Assembly (NCBI GenBank): GCA_040904785.1
Contig: JBBDSV010000082.1
Span: 1 to 64,000, forward strand
Length of the DNA stretch: 64,000 nt
Source: JBBDSV01 sp040904785
GTDB taxonomy: Bacteria > Actinomycetota > Nitriliruptoria > Nitriliruptorales > Nitriliruptoraceae
Direction of reading: 5' to 3'
The notes under the pieces were generated by a model. The model was not told the DNA's origin and made no database searches. It was given only the letters and a program-made list of their open reading frames with translations. The position numbers and the translations under genes were made by a program. How positions within the stretch are numbered: the first letter of the stretch is position 1; each line of letters begins with the position of its first letter. Below are positions 16,372 through 24,310 of the stretch, piece after piece.

Positions 16372-17085
16372 ATGACAGGGCCGACGGTCACCGTCCAAAC
16401 CGACTCCCGGCCTTACCGTGTCGACGCACCCCGCCCTGACCCAGCGCGCGACGGGTGTTTCGCGGCAGTCAGCGACGAGTGGAGCAATCGGTTGGTGGCG
16501 CCGGACGCGTCTGCAATGCTGCCGATGGATGCGCGAGCGGAGGCGGCGGTGGCAGACATCTCGGCACTGTTGCAGGCGGCGTACAACGGCGACCGGGACG
16601 AGGTCGAACGTCTGCGCGCGACCGTTGGCGTCGGCGACGTGTTCGATGCTTCCGCGGTCGGCGACGTCGATGCCGTCGAAAGGTTCCTCGACACCGAGCC
16701 TGCCGCCGCCCGGGTCGTGGCCGTCGACGGCTTCACTGCGCTGCACCTCGCCGCCTACTTCGCCCGCGACGCGGTCGTTCAAATCCTCCTGGACGCGGGC
16801 GCCGACCCCGACGCCGTCGCCGACAACGGCACGGACCTGCGCCCATTGCATGCGGCGACTGCCGCGGCGTCATCCACGATCGTTGCCGCGCTGCTCACAG
16901 CAGGGGCGAGCGCCGACGCACGCCAGCGCGGCGGCTTCACCCCGCTGATGGCCGCCGCGAAGCATGGCGACACGGAAGGCGTCCAGCTGCTGCTCGCCGC
17001 GGGCGCCGATGCGGACCGGGCCGCGGACGACGGCTCGACCGCCCGGTCGCTCGCTGACCCGACGGTGCGTCACCTGCTGGACTGA
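16372..17085 (+). CDS. Ankyrin repeat protein
   Basis: The C-terminal two thirds are ankyrin repeats. Recognisable units are VVAVDGFTALHLAAYFAR, VVQILLDAGADPDAVADNG, LRPLHAATAAASS, LLTAGASADARQRGGFTPLM and VQLLLAAGADADRAADDG. The first ~50 residues have no repeat and may be disordered or may not be translated: ATG codons at 16519 and 16528 would give a protein beginning just before the repeats. The start chosen here follows a GGGGTGAGGG stretch. Such proteins mediate protein-protein contacts; the partner is unknown. Confidence 0.75.
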   Translation: MTGPTVTVQTDSRPYRVDAPRPDPARDGCFAAVSDEWSNRLVAPDASAMLPMDARAEAAVADISALLQAAYNGDRDEVERLRATVGVGDVFDASAVGDVDAVERFLDTEPAAARVVAVDGFTALHLAAYFARDAVVQILLDAGADPDAVADNGTDLRPLHAATAAASSTIVAALLTAGASADARQRGGFTPLMAAAKHGDTEGVQLLLAAGADADRAADDGSTARSLADPTVRHLLD

Positions 17086-17280
17086 AGGCACAAGCACGCT
17101 GCCCGCGGGCAGGACACGGCCAACGTCACTGCCTGCCAGCTAGACTGCCATCCGTGCCGAACGACGCGCGAATCGGCACATCACGCTTGTCCCCGGCGAC
17201 GGATCCGCAGTTGCGCCTGCACGACTGACCTCGGGCCATCCCGGCGCGCTGTCACGCGCCGATGGGACAGGAGTGTTGTC

Positions 17281-17637
17281 GTGCCTTCCGTGCACTTGCG
17301 TGCGGTTTCCCATGCCCACACAGCCGCAGCCATCCTCACCGACGTCGAACGATTGCGCACGCAGCCGCTCACCGTCGGCGAGCTCGCCGACGCACTGACC
17401 TTACGACAGCCGCAGACCTCGAAGCACCTCAAGGTGCTGCGCGAGGCGGGGATCGTGACGGTCGAAGAGGACGCACGGCGACGGATCTATCAACTGCGCG
17501 CCGAACCGTTCATGCAAATGGCCGACTGGGTCGATTCGTTCGAACGCCTGTGGCAAGTGCGTCTCGACACGCTCGGCGCGTATCTGCAAGCGAACGACGA
17601 CAGACCGCGGCCGGACGGCGAAGGTCGCGACCGATGA
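17281..17637 (+). CDS. ArsR-type winged-helix regulator
   Basis: The 118-residue protein contains a winged helix-turn-helix: AAAILTDVERLRTQPLTVGELADAL as the first helices, LRQPQTSKHLKVLREAGIV as the recognition helix and DARRRIYQLRAEPF as the wing. No metal-binding cysteine motif is seen. ArsR proteins of this subgroup are usually encoded just before an SRPBCC (AHSA1) gene, and here a broken SRPBCC gene follows 59 bases later. The start codon is GTG after GGGACAGGAG. Confidence 0.8.
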   Translation: MPSVHLRAVSHAHTAAAILTDVERLRTQPLTVGELADALTLRQPQTSKHLKVLREAGIVTVEEDARRRIYQLRAEPFMQMADWVDSFERLWQVRLDTLGAYLQANDDRPRPDGEGRDR

Positions 17638-17696
17638 CACCCCCTGATCGGCGGTCACGGACTGCCGCCTGATCGGCCCGACAGACGAGGACCGCG

Positions 17697-18098
17697 ATGA
17701 TCTTTCCCCTGGCCAAAAAGCCCAAGCAGCTGATGTTCGAACGCACCTATCCCGCGCCGGTCGCAACCGTCTGGGATGCCTGGACGCCGCCGGAGCTGCT
17801 GCGCGAGTAGTGGGGCCCGGAGGGCACGTTCACGCGGATCGCCGAGCCGCGCGAGCTCGCCTACGACGCCAAGTCATGGACTGAGGGAGAAGAGGATTCC
17901 GCGACCATCGAGCACGTCAACGAACTGATCCTCACGGCGAACGGCGACACGACCGACGTGCGCCTGACGATCACCATCACCAACATCGGGCCGGGTGCCA
18001 AGATGGCCGCGTTCGGCATGAAGTGGGGCTACAAGGCTCAGCTCGACAAGCTCGAGGTGCTGCTGGCCGCAGACGGGCGCAATGGTCCGGCAACGTAG
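17697..18098 (+). pseudogene. SRPBCC/AHSA1-domain protein with internal stop and deletion
   Basis: From ATG 17697 the frame reads KQLMFERTYPAPVATVWDAW and PPELLRE, then a TAG at 17808-17810, then WGPEGTFTRIAEPRELAYD, AKSWTEGEEDSATIEHVNEL, TDVRLTITITNIGPGAKMAA and FGMKWGYKAQLDKLEVLL. The TAG stands where the family has the first Trp of a WWGP motif, so it looks like TGG changed to TAG. About 40 residues normally lie between WWGPEG and the second G-TFT segment and are missing here. Two independent lesions make true decay more likely than a read error. The ArsR gene upstream remains intact. Confidence 0.85.
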
Positions 18099-18137
18099 GG
18101 CCGCACGCCCCTGCACGTGGCGCGACCCACCCGGCAC

Positions 18138-18152
18138 GCTTCCTTCGGAAGC
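18138..18152. terminator. Small hairpin after the SRPBCC pseudogene
   Basis: GCTTCC and GGAAGC are perfect complements around a TTC loop, 39 bases after the pseudogene stop and 106 bases before the PEP synthase start. There is no T run. It could be a weak terminator or part of the ppsA leader. Confidence 0.25.
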
Positions 18153-18258
18153 TTGAGGCGCCGATGCGTGCTGTCGCGTGGTCGTGTGGTCCCGTTCACC
18201 AGCGGCGACCAGCCGGCCGCACCCGGCTCGCCGAGGCGCGGTGAACCGGAGACCGACG

Positions 18259-20562
18259 GTGTCAACGACCCCCGCCACAGCCACGCATCGCACTGCGGGT
18301 TTCACGGAGGTGGGGCTTGCCGACCTCCGTCTCGTCGGCGGCAAGGGGGCCAACCTCGGCGAACTCACCCACGCCGGGTTTCCGGTCCCGCCCGGCTTCG
18401 TCGTCACCGCCGATGCGTTCCTCGAAGCGCTCACGGCCGCAGGGCTTCGCGATCACCTGCGTGCGTTGGCCGACGACACCGATGTCGACAATGCGGCCGC
18501 AGTCGACGCCGCGGCAACCGATGCGAGCACGCGGTTGCATGGGATGCCGCTCAGCGACGAGCTCCGCCGCGACGTCTTCGCCGCGCTCGACACGCTCGAT
18601 CTGGACGCGGGCGTTGCCGTGCGCTCGTCGGCGACAGTCGAAGACACCGCGGGCGCCTCGTTCGCCGGAATGAACCGCACCTTCACCAACCTCCACACCC
18701 GCGATGACGTGCTCGCGGCAATCGTTGACTGTTGGGCATCGATGTACGCGCCACGGGTCCTGGCTTATCGGCGTTCGCGCGGAGTGACGGCAGAACCGGC
18801 GATCGCCGTGATCGTGCAGCAGATGGTCGCGTCCGAGTGCGCCGGGGTGATGTTCACGGTTGATCCCGCCAGCGGCGACCGCGACCGTCTCGTCATCGAA
18901 GCCGCCCGCGGACTCGGCGAGCTGGTCGTCAGCGGACGGGTCGAACCCGACACGTACGTGGTCGCACGGTCGACCGGCGCGATCGTGCTCCACCGTCCCG
19001 GATCACAGGCCGAGAAGCTCGTGCGCGGCGTCGACGGGAAAGACGCGCTCGTCGCACTCACGGATGCCGAACGTCAGCATCGGCCGCTCGATGAAGCGGC
19101 TGTCGGCGAGCTCACCCGCATCGGCGAACAAGTCGAGGCCCATTACGGAACGCCGCAGGACATCGAATGGGCCTACGCGGGCGGAAAGCTGTGGCTGCTG
19201 CAGTCGCGTCCGATCACCACGATCCCGACCGACGTTCCGACGGAGGGGACACTCCTCGTGTCGGGTCTCGGCGCGGCACCCGGGCGTGCGTCGGGTCGCG
19301 TGCACATTGCGCAGAGCGTCGACGACGGACGTGCGCTTCAGGACGGCGACGTGCTGGTCGCCCCGTTCACCTCTCCTGACTGGGTCCCGATCATGCGTCG
19401 TGCGGCGGCGCTGGTGACCGACAGCGGTGGCATGACCTGCCACGCGGCCATCGTCTCACGCGAACTCGGCGTGCCATGCATCGTCGGCACGCGCACCGCA
19501 ACGACGGCACTCCGCGACGACGAGATGGTCACGGTCGACGGAACCGAAGGCACCGTCACCGCCGGCGTCGAGCACCCCCAGGGCGAAACCCCGACCGTGC
19601 GAGTCGTCGAATCGTCACCGGCGGGTGGCCCGTCCACTCCGACGACCGCGACGCGCCTCTACGTCAACCTCGCCATCGCCGAGCAAGCCGAGACCGTTGC
19701 CGCCATGCCCGTCGACGGGGTCGGGCTGCTCCGGGCTGAGTTCCTCATCGCCAACGCGCTCGACGGGGTACATCCCGCGGCGCTCGTCGCCCGTGGGCAA
19801 CGCAGCGAACTCATCGACCGACTCGCGACCGGCGTGGGCCGCATCGCCCACGCGTTCGCACCCCGGCCGGTGGTCTACCGGGCGATGGATTTCAAGACCA
19901 ACGAGTTTCGCGCGCTCGAAGGAGGAACCGACTTCGAACCCGACGAGCGCAATCCGATGATCGGCTACCGCGGCTGCTATCGCTACGTGCGCGAACCCGA
20001 CCTGTTCGGCATCGAGCTCGAAATGCTCGCTCGGGTTCGAGACACTTCACCCAACGTGCACCTGATGATCCCGTTCGTACGGACCACCTGGGAGCTCGAG
20101 CGCTGCATCGGCTTGCTGGACACAAGCCCGCTCGGCGACGACCGCACGCTGTTGCGATGGATCATGGCCGAAGTCCCGTCGGTCACCTTCCGCATTCCCG
20201 AATACGCGGCAATGGGCATCGACGGCGTATCGATCGGCTCCAATGACCTCACCCAGCTCATCCTCGGCGTCGACCGCGACTCGGAGTCATGTGCGGAACT
20301 GTTCGATGAACGCGACGCCGCCGTGCTCGACGCGATTCGCCAGATCATCACCGCGTGCCACGCCGCCAACATCACCTCGTCGCTGTGTGGCCAGGCGCCC
20401 TCGAACTACCCCGAGTTCACCGAGCTGCTCGTTCGGTGGGGCATCACGTCGATTTCGGTCAATCCCGACGCCGTCGACGTCGCACGACGGACGATCGCCG
20501 CGGCTGAGCAGCGGGTGATCCTCGAATCCGCACGCCAAACGGCGAGTCCTGCCCCGACCTGA
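18259..20562 (+). CDS. ppsA: Phosphoenolpyruvate synthase
   Basis: The enzyme converts pyruvate, ATP and water to PEP, AMP and phosphate. The 767-residue product has the three expected domains. The N-terminal ATP-grasp domain contains VGGKGANLGELTHAGFPVPPG, GVAVRSSATVEDTAGASFAG and ECAGVMFTVDPASGDRD. The swivelling phosphohistidine domain contains TDSGGMTCHAAIVSRELGVP near residue 395. The C-terminal PEP-binding barrel contains GVGLLRAEFLI, FEPDERNPMIGYRG, SIGSNDLTQLILGVDRDS and LCGQAPSNYPEF. The GTG at 18259 has CGGAGA upstream. Length fits the family (~790). It opens the stress-related block and suits gluconeogenic or energy-limited states. Confidence 0.93.
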   Translation: MSTTPATATHRTAGFTEVGLADLRLVGGKGANLGELTHAGFPVPPGFVVTADAFLEALTAAGLRDHLRALADDTDVDNAAAVDAAATDASTRLHGMPLSDELRRDVFAALDTLDLDAGVAVRSSATVEDTAGASFAGMNRTFTNLHTRDDVLAAIVDCWASMYAPRVLAYRRSRGVTAEPAIAVIVQQMVASECAGVMFTVDPASGDRDRLVIEAARGLGELVVSGRVEPDTYVVARSTGAIVLHRPGSQAEKLVRGVDGKDALVALTDAERQHRPLDEAAVGELTRIGEQVEAHYGTPQDIEWAYAGGKLWLLQSRPITTIPTDVPTEGTLLVSGLGAAPGRASGRVHIAQSVDDGRALQDGDVLVAPFTSPDWVPIMRRAAALVTDSGGMTCHAAIVSRELGVPCIVGTRTATTALRDDEMVTVDGTEGTVTAGVEHPQGETPTVRVVESSPAGGPSTPTTATRLYVNLAIAEQAETVAAMPVDGVGLLRAEFLIANALDGVHPAALVARGQRSELIDRLATGVGRIAHAFAPRPVVYRAMDFKTNEFRALEGGTDFEPDERNPMIGYRGCYRYVREPDLFGIELEMLARVRDTSPNVHLMIPFVRTTWELERCIGLLDTSPLGDDRTLLRWIMAEVPSVTFRIPEYAAMGIDGVSIGSNDLTQLILGVDRDSESCAELFDERDAAVLDAIRQIITACHAANITSSLCGQAPSNYPEFTELLVRWGITSISVNPDAVDVARRTIAAAEQRVILESARQTASPAPT

Positions 20563-20737
20563 TCGCCTGCGACGGCTGGACGCCACGACGTGATGAGAGC
20601 GCACGACCGGCGTCGCACGGATCGCTGGCCCAGCGTCGACGCGGCGCGGGCAGCATGCGCCACGTCGACGCATACGGCGGGGTCGTTGCGGTCGCGGCGA
20701 CGGCGAACCGGAGGTTCTTGCACGCGCGGCCGTCGAC

Positions 20738-21233
20738 TCAGCTTCGTTCGATCGGGATCGTCGTGCTCTCGATCGCCGGGAGCGCCACCCGCACTTCGAG
20801 AATCCCGTCGGAATACTTCGCTGAGACGTTGGCCTCGGTGATGCCGTCCGGCAGCGACAGGTCCCGCGTCAGATGGCCGTAGCGCAACTCGCGACGGACG
20901 TAGCCCTTCGCTTCGGACTCCTCGTCCTCACGGCGCTCGGCTTCGATGTGCAAGGTGTTGTCCGCGAGGCTCGCCGTGATGTCCTCGTCCGGGTTCAGTC
21001 CGGGGAGCTCTGCGCGGATGACGAGGTCATCGCCGTCCGCAAAATTCGTCGATGCGCAGAAACGCTTCGCGCTCCCCGCGGCGTGCAAGAGACGTTCGCG
21101 CCCAGGGGGCACCAAACCAGTCGACCATGCGCAACGGCAGCTGCCGCGCCCAGTCGTCGAAGAGGTCGTCGATTCGCCCGACGACCTCCGTGGATTCGTT
21201 CGGGCGAGACTCAGCTCGCACCGGTGTCTTCAT
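20738..21233 (-). pseudogene. Hsp20/alpha-crystallin small heat-shock protein, frameshifted
   Basis: The ATG at 21233 has GAGGAG upstream and starts MKTPVRAESR, then RIDDLFDDWARQLPLRMVDW and FLRIDEF. The crystallin core continues in the next frame: ADGDDLVIRAELPGLNPDED, YVRRELRYGHLTRDLSLPDG, AKYSDGILEVRVALP. The frame changes at an AAAA run (21041-21044, TTTT on the coding strand); removing one base gives a continuous protein of about 164 residues. Both halves are well conserved, so a sequencing indel is likely and the gene may be intact in life. Small heat-shock proteins hold unfolded proteins without ATP. Confidence 0.85.
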
Positions 21234-21388
21234 GATCGGATTCTCCTCAAGCGGTCCGCCGACGCGCCGCAGAAGATGCGGTGATGTGCGGATCACCCAT
21301 CGATGGTGACACGGCGTCGCGCGTCACCCCAGAAGCGAAGGTCACCGATCAGCGGGAGCCATCGCACTCGGCGTGCGACCTGCGAGGC

Positions 21389-21566
21389 GCGCGATGCCAG
21401 ATGCGGTCAGGCATAGCGCAGGAGCGCNNNNNNNNNNNNNNNNNNNNNNNNNNNNNNNNNNNNNNNNNNNNNNNNNNNNNNNNNNNNNNNNNNNNNNNNN
21501 NNNNNNNNNNNNNNNNNNNNNNNNNNNGCGCGATGCCAGATGCGGTCAGGCATAGCGCAGGAGCGC
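21389..21566. repeat. Identical 39-base ends on both sides of a scaffold gap
   Basis: The 39 bases at 21389-21427 are repeated exactly at 21528-21566, directly abutting the run of N on each side. Such a pair is what a scaffolder leaves when two contigs end in the same overlap but were joined with a fixed-length gap. The right copy includes the end of the baeRF3 gene, so the left copy is probably the same DNA counted twice. Confidence 0.85.
21428..21527. other. Assembly gap of 100 N
   Basis: Exactly 100 undetermined bases. The round number and the identical flanks suggest a placeholder rather than a measured distance; the true missing length may be zero or negative. Confidence 0.95.
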
Positions 21567-22679
21567 AGCGGGGAGCCGTCCCGAGTGGACGTCGCGGCCG
21601 GCCAAGACCTGCACGTCGCCCCCGTGTTGCAGAGTGTGGACGACGGCGTCATTGACCCAGGAAAACTCCTCGGGATCGGTGCGGATGTGGTCGGCTGCGG
21701 ACGCGACGAGCAACATCTGGATTCGGCCGTCGACGGCCGCGGCAGCGATGGCCGCCGGCTCGTCGATCGCCCGCGGTGTGTCGGCGGCAGACGCATACGC
21801 CTCCCAAGCGGCGCGTCGCTCGGCAACGATGGGGGGATATCGCAGTCGCCACGCCCCGTCACGCAGCGTTGACGGCGAGACCCGGTCCGGTGACCCATGG
21901 AGTTCGCCGATGACGTGTGCGGGGCCCGTCACGGCGCGAAACTCGGCGAGCAGCGTTGCGTCACCGGCGAGCACGATCGGGTCGTCACGACGCGCGAGGA
22001 CCGGTCGCAACGCTCGATCGACGGCCTGCAGGTACCGCGTGCGCTGATCCGCGGCGGCATCCTTGACCCCGCCGTGACCGTGGAACAACGCTGCGTCGCT
22101 CGGCCCGGCTGCCGCGCGACGCAACTGCAACGCCGGCTGGTCCACGTGTTCGGGGCGGGTGTCATCGATGCCGTCCGGGAGTCCGGGTACGGCGATCTCT
22201 TCGATCACGAATCGATCGGCGGTGAACAAGCGCACGCGATGCGCACTGAGTGCGAGCACGAGGACCGAATGCGCGTCATCGCAAAGCTCGACGAGCGGAA
22301 GGAGGTGAAAGCGCTCACCGACGACGACCATGTCCCCATCCAGCCGTGGCAGCGAGACGCGGTACGCCGCACGGGCGGAGAGGAAGAGCGCCAACCCGTT
22401 GTCCTGGTGCTGCCAGAACGGTGCATCGTCGAGGAGTTTGCGTACCGGCTCGATGAACGTCGCGACCTGCGCAGGACGCATGTCGAGGGTCTCGAGTGCG
22501 GCGGCTGCTTCGCCGATCGATGCACGGAGCCGGGGAGGATCCTGCCGGATCGCCGGCCCGCGCCGATGAGTCTGCAGATAGATCGACACACAGGGCGGCG
22601 AGACATCCGCCATCAGCGCAGCGAGCGCATCCCGCCACGGGAGGCGAACCAGGCCAGTCACCGCGTCAGGCATGTTCAT
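21546..22679 (-). CDS. baeRF3 family (archaeo-eukaryotic release factor-like) protein
   Basis: The 377-residue product resembles bacterial family-3 relatives of the eRF1/Vms1 release-factor domain: PPCVSIYLQTHRRGPAIRQD near residue 30, FWQHQDNGLALFLSARAAYR near residue 90, GERFHLLPLVEL, LVLALSAHRVRLFTADRF, and a C-terminal IQMLLVASAADHIR...HGGDVQVLAGRDV. These proteins are predicted to act on ribosomes, possibly as peptidyl-tRNA hydrolases in stress, but are poorly tested. Its start overlaps the GroEL-fragment gene by 14 bases, implying coupled translation. Hsp20 lies downstream and HPF upstream on the same strand. Confidence 0.82.
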   Translation of the reverse strand: MNMPDAVTGLVRLPWRDALAALMADVSPPCVSIYLQTHRRGPAIRQDPPRLRASIGEAAAALETLDMRPAQVATFIEPVRKLLDDAPFWQHQDNGLALFLSARAAYRVSLPRLDGDMVVVGERFHLLPLVELCDDAHSVLVLALSAHRVRLFTADRFVIEEIAVPGLPDGIDDTRPEHVDQPALQLRRAAAGPSDAALFHGHGGVKDAAADQRTRYLQAVDRALRPVLARRDDPIVLAGDATLLAEFRAVTGPAHVIGELHGSPDRVSPSTLRDGAWRLRYPPIVAERRAAWEAYASAADTPRAIDEPAAIAAAAVDGRIQMLLVASAADHIRTDPEEFSWVNDAVVHTLQHGGDVQVLAGRDVHSGRLPAALLRYA

Positions 22680-22959
22680 GCTCGCTCACCTCGGCACGTG
22701 GCGCATCCTCTCGCTCGACCATGGTCGCTGCGGCGAGCAACAACACGCCAGCGACCGATACCGCGTTCTCGAGCTTGAGGGTTCGGGCGATCGTGACACC
22801 ATCGTCGCAGACCAGCGGCGTGCCCCACTTCTTCTCGATCAGCACGGCATGCGACTGCGGACCCAGTGTGGGTCGCACCGCGTCGGCGAGCGCTGCGGTC
22901 CCTGCGAGCAAGGCGGTGCGGGCGAGGTCGCCGAACGCGATTTCGGTGTAGGCGACCAC
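22666..22959 (-). CDS. Truncated GroEL-like protein (N-terminal equatorial segment only)
   Basis: The 97-residue product begins at a GTG with CAGGAG upstream. Residues ~10-60 match the start of GroEL: LARTALLAGTAALADAVRPT, LGPQSHAVLIEKKWGTPLV, CDDGVTIARTLKLEN. After that the chaperonin homology fades (AVSVAGVLLLAAATMVERED) and the protein ends. The GDGTTT nucleotide-binding motif and the apical domain are absent, so it cannot fold proteins as GroEL does. A good ribosome-binding site and the 14-base overlap with baeRF3 suggest it is translated; otherwise it is a remnant serving as leader for baeRF3. Confidence 0.7.
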   Translation of the reverse strand: MVAYTEIAFGDLARTALLAGTAALADAVRPTLGPQSHAVLIEKKWGTPLVCDDGVTIARTLKLENAVSVAGVLLLAAATMVEREDAPRAEVSEHEHA

Positions 22960-23301
22960 GTGCGACTCCTGACGAGCCCGACACCAACACCGTTGCGGCG
23001 ACGGCGCGAAGGCGGTGCATCCAGATCGCGGCCAGAAACGCCGACGCCGAGCCGCAAGCCGCCAGCGCATCGGCAACAAGGTGCGACGCCCGTGCTGCGC
23101 TTCCTTCGCCGGCATTGTCCAGTTCAGGTTGTGGCGGTCGCCGCGTCTGCGGCCTCTCAGTTCAGCGTTTCCTCGAGACAGGTCGCGTGGAAAACACCGA
23201 CTCCCGCGCGCAACACGGACGTCGCAGTCACCATGATGCCCATCCGCAAACGCCCGGAGCAGAGGCTTAGGTCCCGAATCTTGCGCGCTCGCAGCACCGT
23301 G
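22960..23301. other. 342-base stretch between HPF and the GroEL fragment, no gene seen
   Basis: Both flanking genes run leftwards, so this should hold the 3' region of HPF and the promoter of the GroEL-fragment/baeRF3 pair. Frames crossing it are arginine/alanine-rich shadows without family features. No strong hairpin was found. It could contain more of a decayed chaperonin gene, but no GroEL motif is visible in it. Confidence 0.3.
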
Positions 23302-24114
23302 TCACCCGATGCCCGGCGACGGTGGCGTCGCATCGTCAGCTCGGGCGATCATTCCGTAGTGGCCGTCGTAGCGGCGGTAAACAACGCAGCCACGGTCCGT
23401 GTCGCTGTCGACGAAGAACACGAACGGCGTGTCAAGCGCATCGAGCAGACGCAGCGCGCCATCGAGGTCCATCCTCGGCGCACTGACCTGCACCTCGACA
23501 GGTGCAGCGAGTTCGACGACGAACTTGGGAGCGGTCGCCGGGAGCGTCAGGCGGTAACCGCGCTCGGACCGTTCGAGCACGGCGTCTGCATGACTTGTGC
23601 GTTCAACGAACAGGGTCCAATCCTGATCGAGTACGTCCAGGTCCTCGGCAGCTTCGGCCACAGACTGCTCACGCAGTTCGTAGGACTTGCGGCGGACGAG
23701 GCGCCGTTCACTCACCGGACGGGGAAACCATTCCGGCCGCGTCGTCGGAACCATTCCGTGTCGCCAGCTTCCGGCAGTTGGGCGGGCCGGTTCATGGCGG
23801 ATGGACTGACGCTTCTCCGCGAGAATTTCGAGATTGTGGCGTAGCTTCGCCTCGAGGAGATCAACCGCCTCGTCGAGGTTCTCCGCGGCCACATGCGCGC
23901 GTACCAGACGTCCGTTGACGTCCGCGACCACCTTGGCAATTGAAGGCCGTTGACGATGCGGTGCGTCATCATGCGCGAGTGTTACGCGCACGAAGAGGAC
24001 GGGGGCAGGCGCGAGACGCAACACCGCACCGATCTTCGTGCGCGCAAGGTCGTGAATGGCGTCGGGAACGACGCCGTGCGCGACCGTGACCTCCACCGGT
24101 GGCAGATCGGCCAT
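23302..24114 (-). CDS. hpf: Long ribosome hibernation promoting factor (HPF/RaiA)-like protein
   Basis: The 270-residue product has an N-terminal HPF/RaiA-like domain (PPVEVTVAHGVVPDAIHDLA, LFVRVTLAHDDAPHRQRPSI, VVADVNGRLVRAHVAAENLD, EAVDLLEAKLRHNLE). The C-terminal half includes a dimerisation-type domain (LDGALRLLDALDTPFVFFVD, RGCVVYRRYDGHYGMI). An additional middle segment (RRKSYELREQSVAEAAEDLD) makes it longer than usual HPF (~180-230). HPF binds the decoding centre and pairs ribosomes into inactive dimers during starvation. ATG at 24114 follows GAGAGGGTGG. It is divergent from the P-type ATPase. Confidence 0.82.
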   Translation of the reverse strand: MADLPPVEVTVAHGVVPDAIHDLARTKIGAVLRLAPAPVLFVRVTLAHDDAPHRQRPSIAKVVADVNGRLVRAHVAAENLDEAVDLLEAKLRHNLEILAEKRQSIRHEPARPTAGSWRHGMVPTTRPEWFPRPVSERRLVRRKSYELREQSVAEAAEDLDVLDQDWTLFVERTSHADAVLERSERGYRLTLPATAPKFVVELAAPVEVQVSAPRMDLDGALRLLDALDTPFVFFVDSDTDRGCVVYRRYDGHYGMIARADDATPPSPGIG

Positions 24115-24310
24115 CGCCACCCTCTCTCGTCGTGGGTGGTCCCCGAGGACGTCACCACGTGCGCGAGCGTCGCGACGCGGGGCGCCGTCCGCTAGGGCCG
24201 AATGGGTCGACCACCAGACATTCACGACCGAAATCCCCTGGCGCTTCGCCCGACACGCCCGATACTCGTGACCGTCGAGACCGGCACACTGGCGACGCGA
24301 CAGGAGTGAG

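Noticed and set aside
17281..17340. Possible frameshift at the start of the ArsR-type gene, because FRALA appears in another frame
   Set aside because: The annotated frame itself aligns adequately (HLRAVSHAHTAAAILTD against the usual FRALADPTRRAIL pattern), so no frameshift is needed.
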